DNA of 52,494 nt from Kitasatospora aureofaciens (lineage in GTDB: Bacteria; Actinomycetota; Actinomycetes; Streptomycetales; Streptomycetaceae), in contig NZ_JPRF03000047.1 in NCBI RefSeq assembly GCF_001188955.3, positions 1-52,494 of the forward strand, in the 5' to 3' direction. Positions within the stretch are counted from its first letter, which is position 1; each line of letters opens with the position of its first letter. The notes below the pieces were generated by a model. The model was not told the DNA's origin. It saw only the letters and a program-made list of their open reading frames with translations, and did no database searches. The position numbers were made by a program, and so were the translations under genes. This document shows positions 7,473 through 14,828 of the stretch, in pieces.

Positions 7473-9050
7473 ATGTCCAGGTTCAACATTCGCAAGGCCA
7501 AGTCGAGTCCCAAGTCGCCGGTGACCACGACCGGGCAGCGCGGCCGCACCCACGAGGGCGGCACCGGTCACGTCCGGGACCGCAAGTCCGAACTCTTCCT
7601 CCTGTCGATCTCCAACATGGTCGGCCAGGACACCTTCTACGAGCGCGGCGGCGACCGCGACGACCGCTACACCGCGCTGGTGCGCGAACTCGCCGTCGCC
7701 GAGCCGGAGTGGACCCTCGGGCTGCTGCGCTGGCTGCGGTTCGGGGCGCAGATGCGCACCGCCGCGCTGGTCGGCGCCGCCGAGTTCACCCGCGCCCGGC
7801 TGGACGCCGGTGCCCACGGGTACTCCCGGCAGGCCGTCGACGCCGTGCTGCGCCGCGCCGACGAGCCCGGCGAGCTGCTCGCGTACTGGACCTCGCGCTA
7901 CGGCCGGGCGCTGCCCAAGCCGCTCAAGCGCGGTGTCGCGGACGCGGTGCGGCGGCTGTACGACGCCCGTTCGCTGCTCAAGTACGACACCGCGGGCAAG
8001 GGTTACCGCTTCGGCGACGTCCTGGAGTTGACCCACCCGACGCCGGACCCGGGCAAGCCCTGGCAGGGCCCGCTGTTCGGGTACGCGCTGGACCGCCGGC
8101 ACCGGCCGGAGGAGGCCGTCCCGCCCGCCGCAGACCGGACACTGACCGCCAACCGCGAGCTGCTCGCCCTGCCGGTCGAGCAGCGCCGGGCGGCCGTCAC
8201 CGCCGAGGACGGCGCGGAGCGGCTGGCCGCCGCCGGGCTGACCTGGGAGGCGCTGGCGGGCTGGCTGCAGGGGCCGCTGGACGCGGCGGCCTGGGAGGCG
8301 GTCATCCCCTCGATGGGCCCGATGGCGCTGGTCCGGAACCTGCGCAACTTCGACCGGGCCGGGGTGTCGGACGAGGTCGCGGCCGAGGTGGCCCGGCGGA
8401 TCTCCGACCGGGGCGAGGTACGGCGCTCGCGCCAGTTCCCGTTCCGCTACCTGGCCGCCTACCGGCACGCGCCCTCGCTGCGGTGGGGCCACGCGCTGGA
8501 GACGGCGCTCGGCCACTCGCTCGCCAACGTGCCCGGACTGCCCGGCCGGACGCTGATCCTGGTCGACCGCTCCGGCTCGATGTTCGACCGGCCCAGCGAG
8601 CAGACCCAGCTCAACCGGGCGGACTCGGCGGCGATCTTCGGCACCGCGTTGAAGGTCCGGGCGGCCGAGGCGGACCTGGTCGAGTTCGGCACCGGCAGCC
8701 GGGTGATCGAGGTCGGCCGGGGGGAGGCGGTGCTGCGGGTGCTGGAACGGTTCTCCAGCCTCGGCGGCACCAACACCGCCGAAGCCGTCCGCACCCACTA
8801 CCGCGGCCACGACCGGGTGGTGATCGTCACCGACGAACAGACCGGCTCCGGCTACCGGGGCAGCGACCCGCTCGCCGCCGTCCCGGCCCACGTGCCCGTC
8901 TACACCTGGAACCTGGCCGGCTACACCCTGGGCCACGGCCCCAGCGGCGGTGCCAACCGGCACACCTTCGGCGGCCTGAGCGACGCGGCCTTCCGGCTGA
9001 TCCCCCTCTTGGAGGCGGGGTCCGACACCGGGTGGCCCTGGGAGGCCTGA
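7473..9050 (+). CDS. rsr: Ro60/Rsr TROVE-domain RNA-binding protein
   Basis: 525 aa. It is a TROVE-module protein: N-terminal basic leader, then the alpha-helical repeat ring (ELFLLSISNMVGQDTFYE, VRELAVAEPEWTLGLLRWLR, GPMALVRNLRNFDRAG) and a C-terminal vWA domain with the MIDAS motif LVDRSGSM (DxSxS). In bacteria Rsr binds Y RNAs and works with exoribonucleases in RNA quality control and stress survival. ATG at 7473 was chosen because MSRFNIRKAK is the usual opening and an AGGGGG precedes it. The three Y-RNA-like genes immediately upstream supply its expected partners. No RtcB or RNA ligase gene is seen nearby. Confidence 0.93.
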   Translation: MSRFNIRKAKSSPKSPVTTTGQRGRTHEGGTGHVRDRKSELFLLSISNMVGQDTFYERGGDRDDRYTALVRELAVAEPEWTLGLLRWLRFGAQMRTAALVGAAEFTRARLDAGAHGYSRQAVDAVLRRADEPGELLAYWTSRYGRALPKPLKRGVADAVRRLYDARSLLKYDTAGKGYRFGDVLELTHPTPDPGKPWQGPLFGYALDRRHRPEEAVPPAADRTLTANRELLALPVEQRRAAVTAEDGAERLAAAGLTWEALAGWLQGPLDAAAWEAVIPSMGPMALVRNLRNFDRAGVSDEVAAEVARRISDRGEVRRSRQFPFRYLAAYRHAPSLRWGHALETALGHSLANVPGLPGRTLILVDRSGSMFDRPSEQTQLNRADSAAIFGTALKVRAAEADLVEFGTGSRVIEVGRGEAVLRVLERFSSLGGTNTAEAVRTHYRGHDRVVIVTDEQTGSGYRGSDPLAAVPAHVPVYTWNLAGYTLGHGPSGGANRHTFGGLSDAAFRLIPLLEAGSDTGWPWEA

Positions 9051-9066
9051 CCGCAGCCGGTGCACC

Positions 9067-9317
9067 GGGTCGGGGGACCGGGCGCGCCGCGACGCGACGC
9101 GGCCGGGCGGGGGGCGGTGGCGCGCGGAGTCGGGGGACTCGGCGCGCCACCGTCACGGCCGTACGAGGGGGGCGCGGTGGCGCGGAGTCGGGGGGACCCG
9201 ACGCCACCGCGGGCGGCCGGTCCGGGGGGGACCGGCCGGAACGCCGGGGCGGAGCCACCAGGGGGAGGCTCCGCCCCGCACCCGAGGTGGGCGACAGGAC
9301 ACTGCCGCCCACCTCGG
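9067..9317. repeat. Array of five strong hairpins downstream of rsr
   Basis: Five back-to-back inverted repeats: 9116-9151 (arms GGTGGCGCGC/GCGCGCCACC plus inner GAGTC/GACTC); 9173-9211 (CGCGGTGGCG/CGCCACCGCG); 9214-9238 (CGGCCGGTCC/GGACCGGCCG); 9246-9277 (GGGGCGGAGCC/GGCTCCGCCCC); 9282-9317 (CCGAGGTGGGC/GCCCACCTCGG). A motif GTCGGGG(G)GAC recurs three times at about 60-bp spacing (from 9069, 9129 and 9187). It may be a multi-part terminator or a structured RNA. Confidence 0.85.
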
Positions 9318-9658
9318 CATGCCACCTGCCGGACCACGACGAACAGCTCCCCGGCCCCGGCCCTGGCCCCGGCGAACGGAGAACGGCGAAAGGGCGGAGG
9401 GTCGCGCAGCCGCGCAGCGGAGCCTTGACGGGCCGACCGGTGCGCAGCGAACAGCCGCGGCCCCCGCCGCCCGCCGCGCACCACCCGTCACGACGCCACC
9501 GGCAGCCGACCTCCGCCACTGCAACGGCACCGCGGCCCGGGCAGCAACCGGGAAACCGACCCGGGCGCCCCCGACCCGTGGCAGCATCGGCGCAACAGGC
9601 CCGGCGCCGGACCGCGCCGGGCCCGCACAGGCGCGGGGCGGCGGACGAGGAGCACAGG
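9318..9658. other. Intergenic region upstream of lhgO
   Basis: About 340 bp with no credible gene. The frames crossing it are Arg/Pro/Ala-rich shadows. GAGGAG at 9647-9652 is the ribosome-binding site of lhgO. I could not place a promoter with confidence. Confidence 0.5.
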
Positions 9659-10894
9659 GTGGCGGACGAGTTCGATGTCGTGGTGGTCGGCGGCGGGATC
9701 GTCGGGCTGGCCACGGCCTACGCCCTGACCAGGGCGCGCACCGGCCTGCGGATCGCGGTGCTGGAGAAGGAGAACGGCTTCGCCGCGCACCAGACCGGGC
9801 GCAACAGCGGGGTGATCCACAGCGGCGTGTACTACCGCCCCGGCTCGTACAAGGCCCGGTTCGCCGTCGCGGGCGCCGCCGAGCTGGTCGGGTTCTGCCG
9901 CGAGCACGGCATCCCGCACGAGGTCACCGGCAAGCTGATCGTGGCGACCGACGACGCCGAACTGCCCCGGCTGGCGGTGCTGGCCGAGCGGGGGCGGGCG
10001 AACGGGATCCCGGTCACCGAGCTGGACCGGGCCGGGATCGCCCGGTACGAACCGGAGGTCGCGGGGCGGGCTGGGCTGCACGTGGGCACGACCGGCATCT
10101 GCGACTTCCCGGCCGTCGCGACGACGTACGCCCGGCTGGCCCGGGAGGCGGGTGCCGAACTGCGGCCCGGCACCGAGGTGCGGACGCTCGTCCGCCGCCG
10201 GGACCGGGTCACGGTCGGCACGGCCGCCGGGGAACTGCGCTGCCGGGTGCTGGTGAACTGCGCGGGCCTGCACAGCGACCGGATCGCCCGGCTGGCCGGG
10301 GACGACCCGGGCGTGCGGATCGTGCCGTTCCGCGGCGAGTACTACGAACTGGTCGAGCAACGCCGCGCCTTGGTGCGCGGCCTGGTCTACCCGGTGCCCG
10401 ACCCGGCCTTCCCGTTCCTCGGGGTGCACCTGACCCGGGGCATCCACGGGGACGTCCACGTCGGCCCGAACGCGGTGCCCGCCCTGGCCCGCGAGGGGTA
10501 TGCCTGGCACACCGTCCGCCCGCGCGATCTGGCCGGGACCCTGGCCTTCCCCGGCACCTGGCGGATCCTCCGGCGGCACTGGCGTTACGAGGTGGGCGAG
10601 CTGCACCGCTCGCTGTCCAAGCGAGCGTTCACCACGGCCGTCCAACGGCTGCTGCCCGCCGTGACCGCCGCGGACCTGGTACCGGCCCCCGCCGGGGTGC
10701 GGGCGCAGGCGGTGGCCCGGGACGGCTCGCTGCTGGACGACTTCGCCTTCGCGGGCTTCGACCCGGAGGACCGGCACTCCCCGCGCCGCGCGGTGCACGT
10801 GCTGAACGCCCCCTCCCCCGCCGCGACGGCCTCGCTGCCGATCGGCCGCGAGGTGGCCCGCCGGGCCCTGGCCGCCCTCGAGGCCGGCGGATGA
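9659..10894 (+). CDS. lhgO: L-2-hydroxyglutarate oxidase, FAD-dependent
   Basis: 411 aa. The Rossmann FAD fingerprint VVGGGIVGLATAYAL is at residues ~8-22. LhgO/YgaF-type segments follow: QTGRNSGVIHSGVYY, GKLIVAT, GICDFPAV, VNCAGLHSDRIA and FRGEYYEL. The C-terminal FAD-contact region is SPAATASLPIG. The family oxidises L-2-hydroxyglutarate to 2-oxoglutarate (metabolite repair), passing electrons to the membrane quinone pool. GTG at 9659 is chosen from GAGGAG 6 nt upstream. The open frame running in from 7220 crosses the ncRNAs and rsr and is spurious. Confidence 0.9.
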   Translation: MADEFDVVVVGGGIVGLATAYALTRARTGLRIAVLEKENGFAAHQTGRNSGVIHSGVYYRPGSYKARFAVAGAAELVGFCREHGIPHEVTGKLIVATDDAELPRLAVLAERGRANGIPVTELDRAGIARYEPEVAGRAGLHVGTTGICDFPAVATTYARLAREAGAELRPGTEVRTLVRRRDRVTVGTAAGELRCRVLVNCAGLHSDRIARLAGDDPGVRIVPFRGEYYELVEQRRALVRGLVYPVPDPAFPFLGVHLTRGIHGDVHVGPNAVPALAREGYAWHTVRPRDLAGTLAFPGTWRILRRHWRYEVGELHRSLSKRAFTTAVQRLLPAVTAADLVPAPAGVRAQAVARDGSLLDDFAFAGFDPEDRHSPRRAVHVLNAPSPAATASLPIGREVARRALAALEAGG

Positions 10895-10950
10895 GACCGG
10901 ACGGGAGGGGACAGGAGGGAACGGGAGGGGACGGGAGCGGATGAGACCGG
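10887..10950. repeat. Four 10-bp tandem repeats flanked by 14-bp direct repeats
   Basis: Four adjacent decamers of consensus ACGGGAGGGG (10901-10940) lie between two exact copies of GCGGATGAGACCGG (10887-10900 and 10937-10950). The lhgO stop codon is inside the left copy. It looks like slippage or local duplication in a purine-rich stretch, close to the trmB promoter. Confidence 0.9.
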
Positions 10951-10984
10951 TCACAGGCCCTGCGGAACAGCCCCGGGAGCCCCG

Positions 10985-10990
10985 TAGACT
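10985..10990 (+). promoter_or_regulatory. -10 element for near-leaderless trmB
   Basis: TAGACT, a good actinobacterial -10, puts the transcription start near 10997, immediately before GTG at 11000. No convincing SD is present, consistent with leaderless or near-leaderless translation. The -35 is not clear. Confidence 0.5.
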
Positions 10991-10999
10991 CGGGTGATT

Positions 11000-11830
11000 G
11001 TGACTGCCACCGCCCCGATCCCCCAGCAATCTCCGTCCGCCCGGCTGTCCGCGGCGCCGGCCGCCTACCCCGCGCCGATGTACCCGCACAAGGCCACCGA
11101 GGAACAGCACCGGGAGCGGCGCATCCGCAGTTTCCAGCCGCGCCGGGGCCGGATGACCAACGCCCAGGCGAGCGCCCTGGACCGGAGCTGGGAGAGGTAC
11201 GGCGTGCCGATCGACGGCACCCCGCTCGACCTCGCGGAGCTGTTCGGCGGCCTGCCGGTCACCCTGGAGATCGGCTTCGGCATGGGCGAGACCACCGCCG
11301 CGATGGCCGCCGCCGACCCGTCGATGGGCATCCTCGCCGCGGACGTGCACACCCCCGGCCACGGCAACCTGCTCGGCATGCTGGAGCGGGACGGTTCGCA
11401 GAACGTCCGGCTGGCCGCCGGTGACGCCGTCATCCTGCTGCGCGACATGCTGCCGGACGCCTCGCTGGCGGGCCTGCGGGTCTACTTCGCCGATCCGTGG
11501 CCGAAGCCCAAGCACCACAAGCGCCGGCTGGTCCAGGCGTCCTTCCTCGACCTGGTGCTGCCCCGGCTCGCCCCGGGCGCGCTGGTGCACTGCGCGACCG
11601 ACTGGGAGCCGTACGCGGAGCAGATGCTGGAGGTGTTGTCCGCCTCCCCGGAGCTGGAGAACCTGCACCCCGAGGGTGACGGGACCGGCTGGCTGGAGCC
11701 TGCGGACCACCCGGACGGCAGCGTCCCCGGCTACGCGCCCAGGCCGGACTGGCGGCCGGTCACCAAGTTCGAGCGGGCCGGGATCGCCAAGGGCCACGTG
11801 GTGCACGACCTGCTGTTCCGCCGCCGCTGA
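11000..11830 (+). CDS. trmB: tRNA (guanine-N7-)-methyltransferase TrmB
   Basis: 276 aa. A disordered ~30-residue N-terminus is followed by the TrmB core: SFQPRRGRMTNAQ, SAM-binding LEIGFGMGETT, ADVHTPGHGNLL, the diagnostic YFADPWPKPKHHKRR, and HCATDWEPYAEQM. It methylates G46 of tRNA to m7G using SAM in the cytoplasm. GTG at 10994 and GTG at 11000 are both possible; 11000 fits the -10 spacing better. Confidence 0.93.
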   Translation: MTATAPIPQQSPSARLSAAPAAYPAPMYPHKATEEQHRERRIRSFQPRRGRMTNAQASALDRSWERYGVPIDGTPLDLAELFGGLPVTLEIGFGMGETTAAMAAADPSMGILAADVHTPGHGNLLGMLERDGSQNVRLAAGDAVILLRDMLPDASLAGLRVYFADPWPKPKHHKRRLVQASFLDLVLPRLAPGALVHCATDWEPYAEQMLEVLSASPELENLHPEGDGTGWLEPADHPDGSVPGYAPRPDWRPVTKFERAGIAKGHVVHDLLFRRR

Positions 11831-11933
11831 CCCACCGGCAGCCGTTCGAACGGGCCCCGGCGGGCTGACCGGCCGGTCGGGCCCCGGACGAACCGTTCGT
11901 CCCGAATCCTCCCGACGGGCCGCCGCCGTGGCC

Positions 11934-11939
11934 TACCCT
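11934..11939 (+). promoter_or_regulatory. -10 element for leaderless prsW-like gene
   Basis: TACCCT ends 7 nt before the ATG at 11947 and there is no SD, so the mRNA probably starts at the start codon. Confidence 0.4.
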
Positions 11940-11946
11940 GTGCCGC

Positions 11947-13275
11947 ATGGGCAGCCCGTCCGGCGGCGGCCCGGGCGTCTGGCTGGGGCGGGCGACCGTC
12001 CGCACCGCCGCCGACGCACCGGGGACGGGCCCGCGCACCGGTGACACCCGGACCATCCCGGGGCCCCGCGGGCGCCGGGCCCACCGGTTGCTGCCCGGGC
12101 CCGGCGGCGCGTCACCGCCGCCGACGGCCACCTCGGCACCCACTCGGGACGGACCGCCCGGGGCTCCCCCGGGCCGCGGCCGCTCGATGGCGCTCTCCTC
12201 GGTCACCACGACCGCCGTGCTGGTCCTGGTCGGCTGCGGCGTGCTGGTCCTGCACCTGGTCCAGCGGCAGACCGGCACCGTCGGGCTGCTGGTGGGCCTG
12301 GGCCTGGCGCTGGTGCCGCTGCCCTTCGTGCTGGGCGGCCTGGCCTGGCTCAACCTGACCGCCCGGGTGCCGCTGCGGCACACCGTGTTCTGCCTCGGCT
12401 GGGGCGCCTGCGCCGCCACCACCGTCGCGATCCTCGCCAACAACTGGACCGCCGACTATCTGACCGCCCACCGGGGTGCGTTCGGCGGACTGCTCGGCGC
12501 CGGGATCGCCACCCCGGTGATCGAGGAGAGCGCCAAGGCCACCGCCCTCCTCGTGCTGCTCCTGCCGTTCGGCCAGCGGCTGCGCTGCCACGGCCGCCGC
12601 TCCGGGCGCCCATGCGCGCCGCTGCTGCACCGGGCGCCCGCGCCCCGGCGCACCCACCCGCCCCGGCGCCCTCCGACCGGGCCGCACGCCCGGGGGCGGC
12701 TGCGGCTGCGCCCGTACCTGCGGCCGCTGCCGTACCTGTGCCCCGCGCCGCCCTCCCCCGGCACGCCGCACCGCCGCTCCCGGCCGCGCACCCTGGCCGC
12801 CGGGGTGGTCCTCGGCGGGATGACGGCCTGCGGCTTCGCCTTCACCGAGAACGCCCTCTACCTGGGCCGGGCCTTCACCACCGACCAGCGCAACCGGCTG
12901 GACAGCATCGGCCTGGGCGACCCGCCCAGCCTGCGCGACTTCGACAGCACCGTGCAGACCTTCGTGCTGCGCGCCCTGCTCTCCCCCTTCGCCCACCCCC
13001 TGTTCACCGCGCTCACCGGCATCGGCCTGGCCGTCACCCTGACCACCGGGCGGCGCTGGCTGGCCCGGCTGGCCGCGCCGGCCGGGCTGCTGACCGCGAT
13101 GGTGCTGCACGGGACCTGGAACGCCGCCGCGGACCTGGGGACGGACGGGTTCCTGGTGGTGTACGGGGTGCTGATGGTGCCCTGCTTCGTGGCCCTGGTC
13201 TGCTTCGCGCTCTGGGCCAGGTCCCGGGCCGCCCGGCACGCCTGGCGGCGCGGACGGCGGTCGGCGAGGGGGTAG
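11947..13275 (+). CDS. PrsW-family intramembrane metalloprotease with an Arg/Pro-rich insertion
   Basis: 442 aa. A disordered N-terminal ~80 residues precedes about eight membrane segments. Family motifs are present: PVIEESAKA (EExxxK), GFAFTENALYLG, FAHPLFTALTGIGLA and LHGTWNAAA. PrsW-type proteases cut membrane substrates such as anti-sigma factors; the target here is unknown. The stretch of roughly 70 residues between the EESAKA helix and the GFAFTEN helix is almost entirely Arg/Pro/His/Cys, where relatives have a short loop carrying a conserved Asp-Gly segment. The frame stays open and both flanks are conserved, so it appears to be a real in-frame insertion or a local rewrite. Confidence 0.8.
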   Translation: MGSPSGGGPGVWLGRATVRTAADAPGTGPRTGDTRTIPGPRGRRAHRLLPGPGGASPPPTATSAPTRDGPPGAPPGRGRSMALSSVTTTAVLVLVGCGVLVLHLVQRQTGTVGLLVGLGLALVPLPFVLGGLAWLNLTARVPLRHTVFCLGWGACAATTVAILANNWTADYLTAHRGAFGGLLGAGIATPVIEESAKATALLVLLLPFGQRLRCHGRRSGRPCAPLLHRAPAPRRTHPPRRPPTGPHARGRLRLRPYLRPLPYLCPAPPSPGTPHRRSRPRTLAAGVVLGGMTACGFAFTENALYLGRAFTTDQRNRLDSIGLGDPPSLRDFDSTVQTFVLRALLSPFAHPLFTALTGIGLAVTLTTGRRWLARLAAPAGLLTAMVLHGTWNAAADLGTDGFLVVYGVLMVPCFVALVCFALWARSRAARHAWRRGRRSARG

Positions 13276-13364
13276 CGGCGGGGCCGCTCGGACGGCCGCG
13301 TCCGGCCGGCCCGGAGAACCGATTTCCCATCTCGGCGACTTCCCCGTATTGTTGTGTTCACCGA

Positions 13365-13438
13365 CGCGGGGTGGAGCAGCTCGGTAGCTCGCTGGGCTCA
13401 TAACCCAGAGGTCGCAGGTTCAAATCCTGTCCCCGCTA
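13365..13438 (+). tRNA. Initiator tRNA-fMet (CAT)
   Basis: Acceptor CGCGGGG/CCCCGCT with position 1 unpaired, D-arm GAGCAGCTCGGTAGCTC, anticodon arm CTGGG-CTCATAA-CCCAG with anticodon CAT at 13399-13401, T-arm GCAGG-TTCAAAT-CCTGT. The unpaired first position and the three G-C pairs at the base of the anticodon stem are initiator hallmarks. CCA is not encoded. A terminator follows 10 nt later. Confidence 0.95.
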
Positions 13439-13448
13439 CTCAGTAGCC

Positions 13449-13484
13449 GAAAGGGCCCGGAGGATTCTTCCTCCGGGCCCTTTC
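13449..13484 (+). terminator. Strong terminator after tRNA-fMet
   Basis: A perfect 16-bp stem, GAAAGGGCCCGGAGGA (13449-13464) with TCCTCCGGGCCCTTTC (13469-13484), around a TTCT tetraloop. Confidence 0.9.
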
Positions 13485-13637
13485 GCGTTCCCGGGGACGG
13501 GCAGAGCACGGTCCCGCCACGAAGCGGTAACGGGGGCGGATTCCAAGATCTCCCGCTGTACGGCTCCCCCATACTGAGGAAAAAATTCATCCAAGTGGGG
13601 GACGGCGGGACCGTGCCCTGGATAAGGAACCACCTCG

Positions 13638-14435
13638 ATGCTGTCGAAGCGCCTGGCCAGTACCGCCGCGATCTGCCTCCTCCTGGGGGCCGGTACGGCC
13701 GCCTGCGGTGACAACAAGGCCTCGGACAAGGCCGCCGCACCGGCGACCGGCGCCGCCGCTGCCGCGACTCCGACCGCCGCGCAGCTCGACACCGACAAGC
13801 TGAGCGCGCAGGAGATCGAGAAGAAGGCCAAGGACGCCCTGGCCTCGGCCACCTCGCTCAGGATCTCCGGCAAGATGACGTCCGACGACGGCGTCATGAC
13901 CATCGACATGGTGATGGACAGCAAGGGCCAGTGCCGGGGCACCATGGCGCTCCCCGGCATGGGCTCCTTCGAGATGATCAGCGACGGCACGGCGTACTTC
14001 ATGAAGCCGGACACGCAGTTCTGGAAGACCTTCGGCGGGTCGAATCCCGCGGTGCTCGCCAAGCTCGAGAACCGCTACCTGACCGGCTTCCAGAACGACC
14101 CCAAGATGAAGGACATGACCGACTTCTGCAAGCTCGCCGACGCGAGCAACCAGATGTTGGACGAGGGGTCGAGCACGCCCAGCAAGGGCAGCGCCGGCAC
14201 CGTCAACGGGATCAAGACCTTCAGTCTCAAGGAGAAGGACGACCAGGGCGAGGAGTCGACCCTGCACATCGCCACCGAGGGCAAGTTCTACCCGGTGCGA
14301 CTGGAGAAGACCACCGGCAAGGACCAGGGCCAGATCAACTTCACCGACTTCGACAAGCCGGTGACCGTCCAGGCCCCGCCGGCCAGCAGCGTGATCGACT
14401 ACACCAAGTTCCAGGAGACGGTGAAGAGCGCCTGA
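13638..14435 (+). CDS. Secreted lipoprotein of unknown function
   Basis: 265 aa. The signal peptide has a lipobox ending TAAC near residue 23 (LLLGAGTAACGDN), so it is lipidated and outer-face anchored. An Ala/Pro-rich spacer follows, then an alpha/beta domain with SATSLRISGKM, MVMDSKGQCRGTMALPGMGSFEM and a C-terminal FYPVRLEKT. The layout recalls the LppX/LprG-like or LolA-like fold of actinobacterial lipoproteins, which bind lipids, but this is fold-level inference. AAGGA at 13624-13628 fits the ATG. Confidence 0.75.
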   Translation: MLSKRLASTAAICLLLGAGTAACGDNKASDKAAAPATGAAAAATPTAAQLDTDKLSAQEIEKKAKDALASATSLRISGKMTSDDGVMTIDMVMDSKGQCRGTMALPGMGSFEMISDGTAYFMKPDTQFWKTFGGSNPAVLAKLENRYLTGFQNDPKMKDMTDFCKLADASNQMLDEGSSTPSKGSAGTVNGIKTFSLKEKDDQGEESTLHIATEGKFYPVRLEKTTGKDQGQINFTDFDKPVTVQAPPASSVIDYTKFQETVKSA

Positions 14436-14456
14436 CCGCCGCCCGCGAATAATCCG

Positions 14457-14486
14457 TTGCCCTTCCGACAGGAGCCTGCCTACAGT
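14457..14486 (+). promoter_or_regulatory. Promoter ahead of the short ORF / leader RNA
   Basis: TTGCCC (14457-14462), 18-bp spacer, TACAGT (14481-14486). Initiation near 14493 leaves only a few nt before the AAAGGAGGTGAT ribosome-binding site at 14499-14510. Confidence 0.5.
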
Positions 14487-14516
14487 GGCGGCACACTGAA
14501 AGGAGGTGATCCTGAA

Positions 14517-14555
14517 TTGAGTTCCATCAGGATGCGTGAGGTGGCTGCTCGCTAG
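14517..14555 (+). CDS. Twelve-codon ORF with a perfect Shine-Dalgarno (possible leader peptide)
   Basis: TTG start at 14517, TAG at 14553-14555, encoding MSSIRMREVAAR. The SD at 14499-14510 (AAAGGAGGTGAT, continuing CC) matches the 16S anti-SD almost completely, which is much stronger than normal gene SDs in this window. A promoter lies just upstream and a structured GC-rich RNA just downstream, as in a leader-peptide attenuator or a small dual-function RNA. The peptide has no obvious run of regulatory codons. TTG as start is an assumption. Confidence 0.4.
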   Translation: MSSIRMREVAAR

Positions 14556-14757
14556 AGCCGCCCCTGCCTGCGCAGGGTGAGGCCCCAGGCCTCCGGCAGG
14601 CGAAATCCACAGCAGTCACCCGGCCCGCGGGCTCACCGGTACATCCCCGGTGCCTCGGGCGCCAGGCCAGTGCACGGGCCGGCGCCGAGGAGCAGCCCGC
14701 GGGCCGTCTGCGTTTCCGCGGTCGGTTCCGGTCGTAGCCGTGGCACCCCCCGACGCG
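14556..14757 (+). other. Structured non-coding stretch after the short ORF
   Basis: No gene is seen. Small stem-loops occur: CCCTGC-CTGC-GCAGGG (14562-14577) and GGTGCC-TCG-GGCGCC (14649-14663, one wobble). It is probably the body of the transcript starting near 14493. I could not match it to a riboswitch class. Confidence 0.4.
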
Positions 14758-14800
14758 TTCCCGTGGTGGGGCCGCGGCGCTAGAGTCGGCGCGGCCCCAC
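14758..14800 (+). promoter_or_regulatory. Promoter with its -10 inside an 11-bp inverted repeat
   Basis: TTCCCG (14758-14763), 17-bp spacer, TAGAGT (14781-14786). The arms GTGGGGCCGCG (14766-14776) and CGCGGCCCCAC (14790-14800) flank the -10. Transcription would start near 14793, inside the right arm, so this is more likely an operator than an RNA hairpin. It drives the gene at 14829. Confidence 0.45.
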
Positions 14801-14828
14801 GGACGACGGGGCGCAGTGGCGCGGACAC

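Noticed and set aside
7220..10894. 1224-codon open frame
   Set aside because: It crosses an ncRNA, the antisense-like frame of rsr and the hairpin array. Only its last 411 codons (lhgO from 9659) have family motifs.
14499..14512. Fragment of a 16S rRNA 3' end in antisense (AAAGGAGGTGATCC)
   Set aside because: The match stops at the anti-SD complement; flanking sequence is not rRNA-like. A strong SD explains it better.
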